A DNA stretch of 64,000 nucleotides from Pseudomonas costantinii. GTDB lineage: Bacteria > Pseudomonadota > Gammaproteobacteria > Pseudomonadales > Pseudomonadaceae. The notes under the pieces were generated by a model. The model saw only the letters and a list, made by a program, of their open reading frames with translations. It did not search any database and was not told where the DNA came from. The position numbers were made by a program, and so were the translations under genes. Within the stretch, counting starts at the first letter, position 1. Each line of letters begins with the position of its first letter. Below are positions 45,000 through 53,941 of the stretch, piece after piece. The stretch spans positions 1 to 64,000 of the forward strand of contig NZ_MDDR01000022.1 of assembly GCF_001870435.1 (NCBI RefSeq), read 5' to 3'.

Positions 45000-45881
45000 T
45001 TAAGTCTTGCGCTGACGTACCAGATGCTTGAAACCTTCATACACCAGCACCATCACCGCCAGCCAGATCGGGATGTAGGTCAACCATTCTCCCGCCTTGA
45101 TACCTTCCCCCAGCAACAACGCGACGCCCAGCAGCAATACCGGCTCTACATAGCTGAGTAGACCGAACAAGCTGAACGCCAACAGGCGACTTGCAATGAT
45201 GTAGCTCACCAACGCCGACGCACTGATCAGGCCCAGTATTGGAATCAGCGCGTACAGCTTGGGATGAGCATCCATTACGGCAAACCCCTGCTCGCCGCTC
45301 TGCACAAACCACCAGGCCACCGGCAGCATCAGCGCCATATCCAGCCAGAGCCCGCCCAGATGGTCGGTCTTGAGATATTTACGCACGATGAAGTAAATCG
45401 GGTAACCAATGATTACCACCAGTGTCGCCCAGGAAACCCCACCGGCTTGAAACAACTCGTTGAGCACACCCAATCCCGCAAAAAACACCGCGATCCGTTG
45501 CAGGTATGAAAGTTGTTCGCCCCACACCAGGCGCCCGGTCAGCACCATGGTCAGGGGCAGCAGGAAATATCCCACCGACACATCCAGGCTACGCCCATTC
45601 AGCGGTGCCCACATAAACAGCCACAATTGCACACCCAGCAGAGCTGACGACAGCAGCACGCCAACAATCAGGCGCGGTTTAGCCGCGAGCATTCGCACCA
45701 GCTCCCATACCCGCCGCCATTCGCCGCTGACGATCATGAACACCGTCATGCACGGCACGGTCAGCAGCATGCGCCAGCCGAAAATCTCCAGACCACTTAA
45801 CGGCGTGAGCAACGATGTGAAGTAGTACATCACGGCAAACAGCACCGATGCCAAGACTGATAACACAACACCTTTAGACAC
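45000..45881 (-). CDS. rarD: RarD-type EamA-family transporter
   Basis: A 293-aa protein with ten predicted helices in the DMT superfamily. KGVVLSVLASVLFAVMYYFTSLLTPLSGLEIFGWRMLLTVPCM matches the RarD N-terminus, and LQLWLFMWAPLNGRSLDVSVGYFLLPL is the RarD-like second-repeat region. E. coli RarD is linked to chloramphenicol sensitivity, but its transport role is unclear. Translation starts at GTG with GAGGA eight bases upstream. Confidence 0.88.
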   Translation of the reverse strand: MSKGVVLSVLASVLFAVMYYFTSLLTPLSGLEIFGWRMLLTVPCMTVFMIVSGEWRRVWELVRMLAAKPRLIVGVLLSSALLGVQLWLFMWAPLNGRSLDVSVGYFLLPLTMVLTGRLVWGEQLSYLQRIAVFFAGLGVLNELFQAGGVSWATLVVIIGYPIYFIVRKYLKTDHLGGLWLDMALMLPVAWWFVQSGEQGFAVMDAHPKLYALIPILGLISASALVSYIIASRLLAFSLFGLLSYVEPVLLLGVALLLGEGIKAGEWLTYIPIWLAVMVLVYEGFKHLVRQRKT

Positions 45882-46020
45882 ACTGTCCTCGCGAAAACCG
45901 ATGGATACAAAAAGAGGGGGGATTTAAGGAGAGGATTATGGTGCTTTTGGCGGGAGACGGTTGCGCTGTTTTGGGGCGTTTTGCGGAAAATTTTCTCACC
46001 GCGGGAAGTATGGATGAATT

Positions 46021-46053
46021 CCAGTGGCGAGCGGGCTCGCCCTAATGCTGTTC
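46021..46053 (+). repeat. REP-like palindromic element, left copy
   Basis: It contains GGCGAG-CGGG-CTCGCC, typical of Pseudomonas REP hairpins, and CCCTAATGC. The reverse complement of a downstream copy matches it at 27 of 33 positions. The pair encloses the chorismate mutase gene. Confidence 0.75.
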
Positions 46054-46138
46054 AGTTAAGCCCAGGATGACATTATCAAAGCCTGATCTAGACACGATAC
46101 ACTCAGACGTAATTACTAGTGACTTTGAGGCGACCGGC

Positions 46139-46429
46139 ATGAGCGGCGATGAGCTGGGACAATTGAGGGCGGAAATAGATAGTTTGGATGAAAAGATCAT
46201 CAGGACTCTCGGACTGAGATTTATCGCTACGAGCAAGGTTGGCCTTATCAAGGCCGCACAGAGCCTGGAAGCTGTTGATCCTTCTCGCGAGGCCGCGCAA
46301 GCGCAACGGTATTCCCTTCTCGCTGCCCAGTACGGGGTCAGTATCGAGTTAATTCAGAAAGTCTTCAGAACCGTCATAGACGAAGTCGTGGTAAATCACC
46401 AAGTCATCCGGGAAGGCACATTGAAATAG
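46139..46429 (+). CDS. Chorismate mutase-type (AroQ/PchB-like) protein
   Basis: A 96-aa all-helical AroQ-fold domain. LRAEIDSLDEKIIRTLGLRFIATSKVGLIK has the conserved Arg of helix 1 and the K/R-x-x-K pattern; SREAAQAQRYSLLAAQYGVSIELIQKVF and the end VIDEVVVNHQ complete the fold. It may catalyse chorismate to prephenate, or, as in PchB, isochorismate lyase. The ATG start is backed by TGAGG; an in-frame ATG further upstream lacks such a site. Base composition is lower in GC than the neighbours, and the gene sits between inverted REP copies. Confidence 0.85.
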   Translation: MSGDELGQLRAEIDSLDEKIIRTLGLRFIATSKVGLIKAAQSLEAVDPSREAAQAQRYSLLAAQYGVSIELIQKVFRTVIDEVVVNHQVIREGTLK

Positions 46430-46513
46430 GCTGTATTCAAAGCAGGGCACATTCGTGACATCTGGTCGCACCCTGATCAAAGCGGTCTGGATCAACACGG
46501 TACCTGTCAGATT

Positions 46514-46537
46514 GTCGCGGGCAAACTCGCCTCTACA
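46514..46537 (-). repeat. REP-like element, second half-copy
   Basis: On the minus strand it reads TGTAGAGGCGAGTTTGCCCG, the common form of Pseudomonas REP arms. It lies just before the right-hand REP copy in the same orientation. Confidence 0.6.
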
Positions 46538-46550
46538 AAAAACCGCAACT

Positions 46551-46583
46551 GAACGGCATTAGGGCAAGTCTGCTCGCCACAAG
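46551..46583 (-). repeat. REP-like palindromic element, right copy (inverted)
   Basis: On the minus strand it reads GTGGCGAGCAGACTTGCCCT and continues AATGCCGTTC. It matches the left copy at 27 of 33 positions in inverted orientation, about 530 bases away. Confidence 0.75.
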
Positions 46584-46591
46584 AAGCCAGC

Positions 46592-47602
46592 CTACGAACG
46601 AGCCACACGGCCCGACACGAAATGGCCGACATCGTTGAACCCTGGTGTGGACGAATGCCCCGGCGTTACCAACGAGTCGATAAATGCTTCATCTTCAGCG
46701 GTAATCTTCACATTCAGCGCTCCGGTGTACGCATCCCACTGCGCTTCCGTACGCGGCCCGACAATCGCTGAACTCACCGCCGAGTTATTCAGTACCCAGG
46801 CAATCGCAAACTCGACAATCCCTACGCTGCGCCCTTGAGTGTACTGCTGAATCTGCTGGGCGATGCGCAACGACTCCACGCGCCATTCGGTTTCCAGAAT
46901 GCGCTTGTCCTGGCGCGCCGCGCGGCTGCCGGCTTCGGGTGTTACATCGGGCGCGTACTTGCCGCTGAGCACGCCTCGAGCCAGCGGGCTGTAAGGCACC
47001 ACGCCCAAGCCGTAAGCCGCCGCCGCGGTAATCTGCTCGACCTCGGCCTGGCGATTGACGATGTTGTACAGCGGCTGGCTGATGATCGGCTTGTCCACGC
47101 CCAAACGCTCGGCCACGCGAATGACTTCGGCGATGCGCCAGCCGCGATAGTTGGACAAGCCCCAATAGCGAATCTTGCCTTGGCGGATCAGGTCACCAAT
47201 CGCCGACACCGTCACTTCCAGTGGCGTGTCGTGGTCTTCGCGGTGCAGGTAGTAGATGTCCAGGTAGTCAGTGTCGAGGCGTGACAGGCTGGCTTCGAGT
47301 GCATTGAAAATGCGCTTGCGGCTCAAGCCGCTGCGGTTAGGCAAACCGTCGGTGGGGCCAATCGCAACCTTGGAGGCGACCACCCAGTCCTCGCGGTGGC
47401 GGGCGATGGCCTCACCGACGATTTCCTCGGAGCGCCCGCCGGTATAGACGTCGGCGGTGTCGATAAAGTTGATGCCCTGGTCCCAGGCCTTGTCGATGAT
47501 GCGCAGCGAGTCTTCGGTGCTGGTCTGTTCGCCAAACATCATGGTGCCCAGGGTCAACGCGCTAACCTTCAACCCGGACTGGCCCAATGTGCGGTAAATC
47601 AT
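46592..47602 (-). CDS. Aldo/keto reductase
   Basis: A 336-aa TIM-barrel NADPH oxidoreductase of the YajO/AKR type. The catalytic tetrad is visible as Asp in INFIDTADVYTGGRSEE, its Tyr, the Lys in VVASKVAIG and the His in YYLHREDHD. The coenzyme end includes VVPYSPLARGVLSGKY. The substrate is unknown. The start is chosen because GAGGAG lies six bases upstream. It is convergent with the chorismate mutase gene. Confidence 0.93.
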   Translation of the reverse strand: MIYRTLGQSGLKVSALTLGTMMFGEQTSTEDSLRIIDKAWDQGINFIDTADVYTGGRSEEIVGEAIARHREDWVVASKVAIGPTDGLPNRSGLSRKRIFNALEASLSRLDTDYLDIYYLHREDHDTPLEVTVSAIGDLIRQGKIRYWGLSNYRGWRIAEVIRVAERLGVDKPIISQPLYNIVNRQAEVEQITAAAAYGLGVVPYSPLARGVLSGKYAPDVTPEAGSRAARQDKRILETEWRVESLRIAQQIQQYTQGRSVGIVEFAIAWVLNNSAVSSAIVGPRTEAQWDAYTGALNVKITAEDEAFIDSLVTPGHSSTPGFNDVGHFVSGRVARS

Positions 47603-47693
47603 GCAAAGCTCCTCATGGCAGGGAAACATGAGCCATGCAATACCAGACTCGACGGCTCTGGAACAAGCCCTGCGCGTTACTTTTCTAACGCAT

Positions 47694-47728
47694 AAACAAA
47701 ACAGGTCCCGTTTTCAGACGGGACCTGT
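47694..47728 (-). terminator. Terminator of the glycine/proline-rich protein gene
   Basis: ACAGGTCCCGT and ACGGGACCTGT form perfect 11-bp arms around a 6-base loop, followed by TTTGTTTA on the minus strand. Confidence 0.85.
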
Positions 47729-47762
47729 GTCACTGGAAACAGAGTTGATGCCCAACGCGGGT

Positions 47763-48095
47763 TTAATAACGCGGTACCGGAACCGGTTGGGGCGCGTAGT
47801 AATAGCCTGGCGGTGGCGCTTGATAGTAGACCGGAGGTGGTTGTTGGATATACACCGGCTGCGGTTGGACATAAACCGGTTGTTGGACGTAAACCGGCGG
47901 CTGGGAGTTGGCGACGACCGAGCCTACGACGAGACCGCCGACCACAGCTCCGAGTAAGGCTGGGCCACCCCAGCCCCAACCACCACCGTGACCCCAACCA
48001 TAGCCATATCCACCACGGGCCTCTGCCTGCCCTGCAATCGCGAGTGTGGCAATGAGCAAGACGGCTACTTTCATTGTTGAGAGTCGACTGATCAT
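47763..48095 (-). CDS. Secreted Gly-rich and Pro/Tyr-repeat protein
   Basis: A 110-aa protein with a signal peptide (core VAVLLIATLAIAGQAEA, cleavage after AEA near residue 26). The mature part has a Gly/Trp-rich segment (GGYGYGWGHGGGWGWGGP), a small hydrophobic glycine-zipper-like stretch (LLGAVVGGLVVGSVVA), then a tail of YVQQPVYVQPQPVYIQQPPP and PPPGYYYAPQP repeats. Such proteins associate with the envelope in many Gammaproteobacteria. The roughly 230 bases between it and the next gene are AT-rich and hold no gene that I can support. Confidence 0.8.
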   Translation of the reverse strand: MISRLSTMKVAVLLIATLAIAGQAEARGGYGYGWGHGGGWGWGGPALLGAVVGGLVVGSVVANSQPPVYVQQPVYVQPQPVYIQQPPPVYYQAPPPGYYYAPQPVPVPRY

Positions 48096-48325
48096 GATAA
48101 GTCCTCTTCATATGCACCGAACCGGCTTTAATAATACTCCGGGCATACGTTTCAGACAGTTATTTCTGATGAGTTCACGACGTGCCAAAGTAAATACTAG
48201 GTAAAGTTTGTAGGTTGTTTGTTACTTACAATAAATGCTGAAATTAATACGGGTGTTGGGCGATTTTATGAATATAAAAAACCCTTAAATAAATAATTTC
48301 AGCTCGTGATAATGACGCCGCGGCG

Positions 48326-49228
48326 TCAGACGCTCAACAAACGCTGGCAGCGCTCCTGTAGAAATCGATGCAGCACTTTCACGCGCTCCGACACCTGCAA
48401 GCGGTGAGGGCACATCAGGTTGAAAGGCGTCGGTTCGCCTTGCCAATCGGTTAACAGCGGCACCAGTCGTCCGGCCTTGATATCGCGGGCAATATCCAGG
48501 TTGGCTTTATAGGCGATGCCGTGCCCGGCCAACGCCCAGCGCCGGACAATTTCGCCGTCATCGCTCAGGTAATCGCCTGTTACTTCGACTTCCTGCAGTT
48601 GTGCGCCTTGGCGAAAGTACCAGGTGTTGTTGGGCTGCCCCCGGCGCATGTAGCGCAGTGTACTGTGCTGCGCCAGATCCGCAGGCGTGCGCGGTGTGCC
48701 GTGACGTGCGAGGTAGTCGGGGCTCGCGCAGGGGATGCGGTGGTGGCCGGGCACTACCGGCAGCGCCACCAGGCTGGAATCCCGTGGCACACCAAAGCGC
48801 AGGGCAATGTCGACGGTGTCGCGGAACAAATCGGCGTTGCTGTCATTGAGCAACAACTGGAGGCGGATATTCGGGTGCTCGACCTTGAATTCATCCAACC
48901 ACCCCAGCAATACATTGCGCCCAAAATCCGAAGGTGCCGCCAACTGCAATAAACCGCTGAGGCTTTGGCCTTGCTGTTTGATCGCGTGCTCACCTTCCGA
49001 CAATGCTTCCAGTGCCACCCGCACGCTGTCCAGATAGCGCCGACCTTCTTCGGTCAGGCGCATGCTGCGGGTTGAGCGGGCGAGCAGGCGGATACCCAGC
49101 CGGGTTTCCAGGCGTTTGAGGGCGATACTGGCGGCTGCCGGAGTCAAGCCAAGTCCACGTGCGGCGGCAGACAAGCTTCCTGTGTCGGCTGTACGCACAA
49201 ACACTTCAAGGTCCAGGATTGAGCTCAT
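48326..49228 (-). CDS. LysR-family transcriptional regulator
   Basis: A 300-aa LTTR. The N-terminal HTH is DLEVFVRTADTGSLSAAARGLGLTPAAASIALKRLETRLGIRLL. The substrate domain follows. It is divergent from an SDR gene with about 100 bases between, the usual layout for a regulator and its target. It resembles the group with acidic or aromatic-response members such as the AaeR-like LTTRs, but no effector can be named. Confidence 0.92.
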   Translation of the reverse strand: MSSILDLEVFVRTADTGSLSAAARGLGLTPAAASIALKRLETRLGIRLLARSTRSMRLTEEGRRYLDSVRVALEALSEGEHAIKQQGQSLSGLLQLAAPSDFGRNVLLGWLDEFKVEHPNIRLQLLLNDSNADLFRDTVDIALRFGVPRDSSLVALPVVPGHHRIPCASPDYLARHGTPRTPADLAQHSTLRYMRRGQPNNTWYFRQGAQLQEVEVTGDYLSDDGEIVRRWALAGHGIAYKANLDIARDIKAGRLVPLLTDWQGEPTPFNLMCPHRLQVSERVKVLHRFLQERCQRLLSV

Positions 49229-49329
49229 TTGTAAAAATCCTTTAAAGATCTTGTCGTTTTACCGGGATTTTTCGCCGATTGCCAAGCTGGGAAGATGAAC
49301 GCTCACTTTCTTACCCAGGTAGTTTCCCC

Positions 49330-50034
49330 ATGACATCTTCCCTCAGTGGTAAAACCGTCATCGTGATTGGCGGCAGCAGCGGTATCGGCGCCGCAGTGGC
49401 TGAAGCAGCCGCAGCCCGCGGTGCACAGGTGGTGCTGGCTGGTCGCCGATTGACGTCCAGTGTCGACAACGGTGTGCGCAGCGAGCCGGTCGACGTCACC
49501 GATACCGTTTCCCTGCAACGTTTGTTCGAGACCGTGGGGCGCTTTGATCACTTGGTCTATACCTCCGGTCCGTCGGTGCGGGCCAAGCCCCTGATCGACA
49601 CTGACCTGGACGAAGCTCAGGACAACTTCAACGTAAAACTCTGGGGTGCACTGCGGGCAATCCAGCAGGCGCTGCCCTTCTTGAATGAGCACGGCAGCAT
49701 CAGCCTGACGTCGGGGCAACTGGGCCGTAAGTTGGCGCCAGGCCAATTCATCAAGACCGGTATCAATGCCGCGACCGAAGCATTGGGCAAGCAATTGGCA
49801 AAAGAACTGGCGCCACGCCGGGTCAATGTTGTCAGTCCCGGGGTGATAGACACGCCGGCGTATGCAGGGTTGGCCGAAGAACAGCGTCTTGCACTGTATG
49901 CCAAGGCGAGCGGGGCGTTACCAGTGGGGCGCGTGGGGCGAGCAGAAGAAGTGGCGGCGGGGTATGTGTTGGCCATGGAGAATGGCTTCATGACCGGCGC
50001 CGTGATCGATATCGACGGCGGCGGCCTGTTGTAA
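49330..50034 (+). CDS. Short-chain dehydrogenase/reductase
   Basis: A 234-aa classical SDR. It has the NAD(P) motif VIVIGGSSGIGAAVAEAAAARGA. The usual YxxxK active site is replaced by GQFIKTGINAATEALGKQLAKEL, where the expected Tyr is Phe (F-I-K-T). The preceding SLTSG keeps the Ser-region. The Tyr loss could mean altered or no oxidoreductase activity. The start is the ATG with GGTAG upstream. It is divergent from a LysR gene. Confidence 0.88.
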   Translation: MTSSLSGKTVIVIGGSSGIGAAVAEAAAARGAQVVLAGRRLTSSVDNGVRSEPVDVTDTVSLQRLFETVGRFDHLVYTSGPSVRAKPLIDTDLDEAQDNFNVKLWGALRAIQQALPFLNEHGSISLTSGQLGRKLAPGQFIKTGINAATEALGKQLAKELAPRRVNVVSPGVIDTPAYAGLAEEQRLALYAKASGALPVGRVGRAEEVAAGYVLAMENGFMTGAVIDIDGGGLL

Positions 50035-50048
50035 ACACCCAGCAAAAC

Positions 50049-50068
50049 TGTGGGAGCTAGCTCCCACA
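50049..50068. repeat. Perfect 20-bp palindrome between convergent genes
   Basis: TGTGGGAGCTAGCTCCCACA is a perfect inverted repeat of the common Pseudomonas REP-like type (GTGGGAGC...GCTCCCAC). It lies between convergent SDR and MFS genes and may help end both transcripts, although no T-tract is present. Confidence 0.7.
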
Positions 50069-50077
50069 TAGGCCGAG

Positions 50078-51388
50078 TTATACCTTCAGGGTGCGCGTCA
50101 TCCGCAGGGCTAACACGCTGCCTGCGACAATCACCGCGGCAAGCAGGTATAGCGCGATATCCGTGGACCCTGTGGCATCCTTCACAAAGCCGACGATATA
50201 CGGGCTGAGGAAACCTGCCATCTGGCCCATGGAGTTGATCAACGCAAGGCCACCGGCCGCCGCGCCCGCACTGAGCATGGCGGTGGGCACCGGCCAGAAC
50301 ATCGGCAGGCCGGTCAGGGCACCCATCGTGGCGATGGTCAGGCCGAGAATCGCAATCGCCGGAGTAGTGGCGAAATTCACCGCGATCACCAGGCCGATAG
50401 CCCCCATCAACATCGGCACCACCAAGTGCCAGCGGCGCTCCTTACGCAAGTCAGCGGAGCGGCCCACCAGCAACATGAACACGGCGGCCAGCAGATACGG
50501 GATCGCGCTGAGCCAGCCGATCACCAGGTTGTCGCTGAAACCCAGGTTTTTGATGATCGACGGCAGCCAGAAGTTGATGGCGTATACGCCGCTCTGGATG
50601 CAGAAATAAATCAGGCCGAATGCCCAGATCGCCGGATTCTTGAACACTTCCGCCAGCGAGTCGGTACTGGTTTTTGGCTTGTTCGCCAAATCGGTCGCCT
50701 GGTCCGCTTCCAACACCGCACGTTCGTGGGGTTTGAGCCACTTTGCATTGGCAAAGTTGTCACTGAGCAGGAAGTAGGCGAGGGCACCCAGAATCACGGT
50801 CGGGATGCCTTGCAGCAGGAACATCCACTGCCAGCCCGCCAGGCCACCTTGGCCTGCTGCGAAGTGATTGAGGATCCAGCCGGAGAACGGGCTGCCAAGC
50901 AAGCCGGACACCGGTATTGCCGACATGAACAGCGCCATGATCCGCCCACGGCGGAAGGTCGGGAACCACTGCGAGAGGTACAACACCACACCGGGGAAGA
51001 AGCCGGCTTCGGCGGCGCCGGTGAACAGACGCAGGGTGTAGAAGTGCGTCGGTGTAGTGACAAACAGCAGGCAGGTGGACAGCGTGCCCCAGACGATCAT
51101 CATCAACGCAATCCAGCGCCGTGGACCGAACCTGGTCAGCGCCAGGTTGCTCGGCACGCCACATAGCACGTAACCGATAAAGAAGATCCCGGCACCGAGG
51201 CCGTATACGGTTTCACTGAATTTCAACGCGTCGAGCATCTGCAACTTGGCAAAGCCAACGTTTACCCGGTCGAGGTAGTTGAACAGGTAGCAGATGAAAA
51301 TGAAGGGGATCAGGCGCAGGGTAATGCGCTTGTAGATGGCGTTTTTATCGTCATCGGTGGCCAGTGTGGCAGCGGCGCTCTGTGACAT
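50078..51388 (-). CDS. MFS transporter (ACS family, anion:cation symporter type)
   Basis: A 436-aa protein with 12 hydrophobic segments. The first helix and loop FICYLFNYLDRVNVGFAKLQML and GLGAGIFFIGYVLCGVPSNLAL match the ACS family, which takes up organic acids such as glucarate, galactarate or glycerate. It is divergent from a CdaR-like regulator followed by a glycerate kinase, so uptake of glycerate or a sugar diacid is inferred. The ribosome binding site AGAGAG lies near the ATG. Confidence 0.92.
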   Translation of the reverse strand: MSQSAAATLATDDDKNAIYKRITLRLIPFIFICYLFNYLDRVNVGFAKLQMLDALKFSETVYGLGAGIFFIGYVLCGVPSNLALTRFGPRRWIALMMIVWGTLSTCLLFVTTPTHFYTLRLFTGAAEAGFFPGVVLYLSQWFPTFRRGRIMALFMSAIPVSGLLGSPFSGWILNHFAAGQGGLAGWQWMFLLQGIPTVILGALAYFLLSDNFANAKWLKPHERAVLEADQATDLANKPKTSTDSLAEVFKNPAIWAFGLIYFCIQSGVYAINFWLPSIIKNLGFSDNLVIGWLSAIPYLLAAVFMLLVGRSADLRKERRWHLVVPMLMGAIGLVIAVNFATTPAIAILGLTIATMGALTGLPMFWPVPTAMLSAGAAAGGLALINSMGQMAGFLSPYIVGFVKDATGSTDIALYLLAAVIVAGSVLALRMTRTLKV

Positions 51389-51548
51389 GGCAGTCTCTCT
51401 TTATTATGATTTTTCGCGATGCGAGGGTAACGTTGATCGCCCAATGAGTCTCGGCCACCTTGCGGGGTGCTGTCTTTGTGCTCGCGCACAGCGAAGCGGA
51501 GTTTGCGCTGTGCCTATGAACAATCACGCTTTCTAGGAATTTAGCCCC

Positions 51549-52649
51549 ATGTTCGAGCTGGATCATGACCTGGCGCAGGATATTGTCGATCGCACCATGG
51601 CCATCCTGCCCTATAACGTCAATGTCATGGACAGTCAGGGGCTGATTCTTGGCAGCGGCGAGCCGGAACGGATCAACACCCGCCATGAAGGTGCGCAACT
51701 GGTACTCGCCAATGGTCGCGTGGTGGAAATCGACGGCCAGACCGCCAAGCACCTCAAGGGCGTGCAGCCTGGAATCAACCTGCCGCTGATGCATGACCAA
51801 CGCCTGATCGGCGTGCTGGGTATCACTGGCGAACCAGAGTTGCTGCGCACTTACGCTGAACTGGTGCGCATGACGGCCGAAATGCTGGTCAGCCACCGCC
51901 ATCAGCAAGCCGAGCAACAGTGGCGACGCCAGCGGTGCGATGACCTGCTGGCCCTGCTTCTTGCGGAAGCGGGCGACTCGCCGCGCCTGGTGGATGAAGC
52001 GCAGCAACTGGGCCTCAAGCCGCAGATGGCACGCACGCCGTACTTGTTTGAACTGGGCGTGGGCCAGTCGGCCGATGCGTTAAGTGCCTGGCTCACCAGC
52101 CGTTACCCGGACAGCTGGTGCGTCAGCTCCGCGCAGTTTTCCCTGCTGTGGTGTCGACCCGCCGCACTGCAAGTGGACAACCCCAGGTTGCTGGAAAAAC
52201 TCCAGGGCCTGGGGTGGAATATCCTGCGGGTTGCCGTCGGCGGCCAAGCCGATGGCCTGGCAGGGTTACGCCGTTGCTACCGTCGGGTCGGCGACTTGTT
52301 GGCCTACGGTCGGGACGTTCTGCCTCAATCACGTTTGCTCACGCTCAATCGCTACCGCCTGCCTGTAATGCTTTGGCGTCATCGCAATGACGATGCCCTT
52401 GATGAGTTACTCAACCCATTGCGCAAAGTATTGGCCAAAGACAGCAACGGGCAATTACTGGCCACGCTGCGCAGTTGGTGTGAACACGATGGCCAAAGCC
52501 AAGCCTGTGCCGACGCCTTGGGCATTCATCGCAACAGCTTGCGTTACCGCATGGAACGCATTGCGGAATTGAGCGGTGTCGACCCGCTGACCCTCGATGG
52601 CATGCTTGCGCTCTACTTGGGCGTGCAACTGCTGCCCCAGGTTTTGTAG
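51549..52649 (+). CDS. cdaR: CdaR-family sugar-diacid regulator
   Basis: A 366-aa regulator. The N-terminal diacid-recognition domain begins LDHDLAQDIVDRTMAILPYNVNVMDSQGLILGSG, which matches CdaR. The C-terminal HTH_30-type DNA-binding part has CADALGIHRNSLRYRMERIAELSGVDP. E. coli CdaR activates glucarate, galactarate and glycerate genes. AGGAATTT lies before the ATG. Glycerate kinase lies downstream on the same strand, and an MFS transporter is divergent. Confidence 0.92.
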   Translation: MFELDHDLAQDIVDRTMAILPYNVNVMDSQGLILGSGEPERINTRHEGAQLVLANGRVVEIDGQTAKHLKGVQPGINLPLMHDQRLIGVLGITGEPELLRTYAELVRMTAEMLVSHRHQQAEQQWRRQRCDDLLALLLAEAGDSPRLVDEAQQLGLKPQMARTPYLFELGVGQSADALSAWLTSRYPDSWCVSSAQFSLLWCRPAALQVDNPRLLEKLQGLGWNILRVAVGGQADGLAGLRRCYRRVGDLLAYGRDVLPQSRLLTLNRYRLPVMLWRHRNDDALDELLNPLRKVLAKDSNGQLLATLRSWCEHDGQSQACADALGIHRNSLRYRMERIAELSGVDPLTLDGMLALYLGVQLLPQVL

Positions 52650-52746
52650 AAATGAACAACAAACCTCACCCGCACTTGTGCATCGGACCGGCGTCATTAC
52701 CGGAGCCAAATGGCAGCATGGGCGTTATAAAAACCGGAGAAAGCCC

Positions 52747-53892
52747 ATGAAAATCATCATCGCCCCCGACTCGTTCAAGGACAGCCTGAGCGCCGAAGGC
52801 GTCGCCCAGGCCATCGCCCAAGGGTTGGCCCAGGTTTGGCCGGATGCACAATTGGTCCAGTGCCCGATGGCGGATGGCGGTGAAGGTACGGTGGATTCGG
52901 TACTCGCTGCGTGCAATGGCGAGTTGCGCAGCCAACCGGTAAACGGCCCTTTGGGCGGCACCGTTGAAGCACGCTGGGGCTGGTTGGCCGACAGCCACAC
53001 CGCAATTATCGAGATGGCCGAAGCCAGTGGTTTGCAATTGGTCCCACCGGGCAATCGCGATGCTTGTTCCAGCACGACTTATGGCACGGGCGAACTGATC
53101 CGCGCCGCCCTGGATCTCGGTGCCCAGCGCATTATCCTGGCGATTGGCGGCAGTGCTACCAACGACGGTGGCGCGGGTGCGATGCAGGCACTGGGTGTGC
53201 AACTGTTCGATACGCAGGGCCAAACGTTACCGCCGGGAGGCCTGGCCTTGACCCGCCTGGCGCGTATCAGTCTTGAACAGCTGGACCCACGCTTGGCCCA
53301 AGTACGCTTTGAAATCGCCGCCGATGTGAACAACCCGTTGTGCGGTCCTCACGGTGCTTCGGCCATTTTTGGTCCGCAAAAAGGCGCCAGTCCGCAGCAA
53401 GTCCAACAGCTGGACGCTGCCCTTGGCCATTTCGCCGACCATTGCGCCGAGGTCCTGCCCAAAGACGTGCGCGACGAACCTGGCAGTGGTGCCGCGGGTG
53501 GTTTGGGCTTTGCTGCCAAGGCCTTTCTTGGCGCACAGTTCCGTGCGGGTGTGGACGTTGTCGCCGAACTGGTCGGCCTGGATCAAGCCGTACGCGGTGC
53601 CCACCTGGTGATCACCGGCGAGGGGCGCTTCGACGCTCAGACCCTGCGCGGCAAAACCCCGTTCGGCGTGGCGCGTATCGCCCAGCGACACAACGTGCCC
53701 GTGATCGTGATCGCCGGCACCCTGGGCGATGGCTACGAGCAGATGTACGACCACGGGGTTAACGCCGCCTTCGCCTTGCCTTCCGGGCCGATGAGCCTGG
53801 AGCAGGCGTGCAGTGAAGCGCCGCGGTTGCTGCGTGAGCGCGCGGCGGATATTGCGCGGGTGTGGCGGGTGGCAGCGTTGCGCGGCCGGTAG
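52747..53892 (+). CDS. Glycerate kinase
   Basis: A 381-aa class II-type glycerate kinase (GlxK/GarK family) that phosphorylates D-glycerate. It begins MKIIIAPDSFKDSLSAEGVA, and PMADGGEGTVDSVL is the family glycine-rich motif. AVGGSATNDGGAG is also conserved (here AIGGSATNDGGAG). C-terminal LVITGEGRFDAQTL completes the active site. The ATG is supported by GGAGA. With cdaR and the MFS gene it forms a likely glycerate or sugar-diacid utilisation unit. Confidence 0.95.
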   Translation: MKIIIAPDSFKDSLSAEGVAQAIAQGLAQVWPDAQLVQCPMADGGEGTVDSVLAACNGELRSQPVNGPLGGTVEARWGWLADSHTAIIEMAEASGLQLVPPGNRDACSSTTYGTGELIRAALDLGAQRIILAIGGSATNDGGAGAMQALGVQLFDTQGQTLPPGGLALTRLARISLEQLDPRLAQVRFEIAADVNNPLCGPHGASAIFGPQKGASPQQVQQLDAALGHFADHCAEVLPKDVRDEPGSGAAGGLGFAAKAFLGAQFRAGVDVVAELVGLDQAVRGAHLVITGEGRFDAQTLRGKTPFGVARIAQRHNVPVIVIAGTLGDGYEQMYDHGVNAAFALPSGPMSLEQACSEAPRLLRERAADIARVWRVAALRGR

Positions 53893-53941
53893 CGCCGCCT
53901 CTACACTGCTCTGCCACTTGTCTTTCAAAGGATGAAACACA

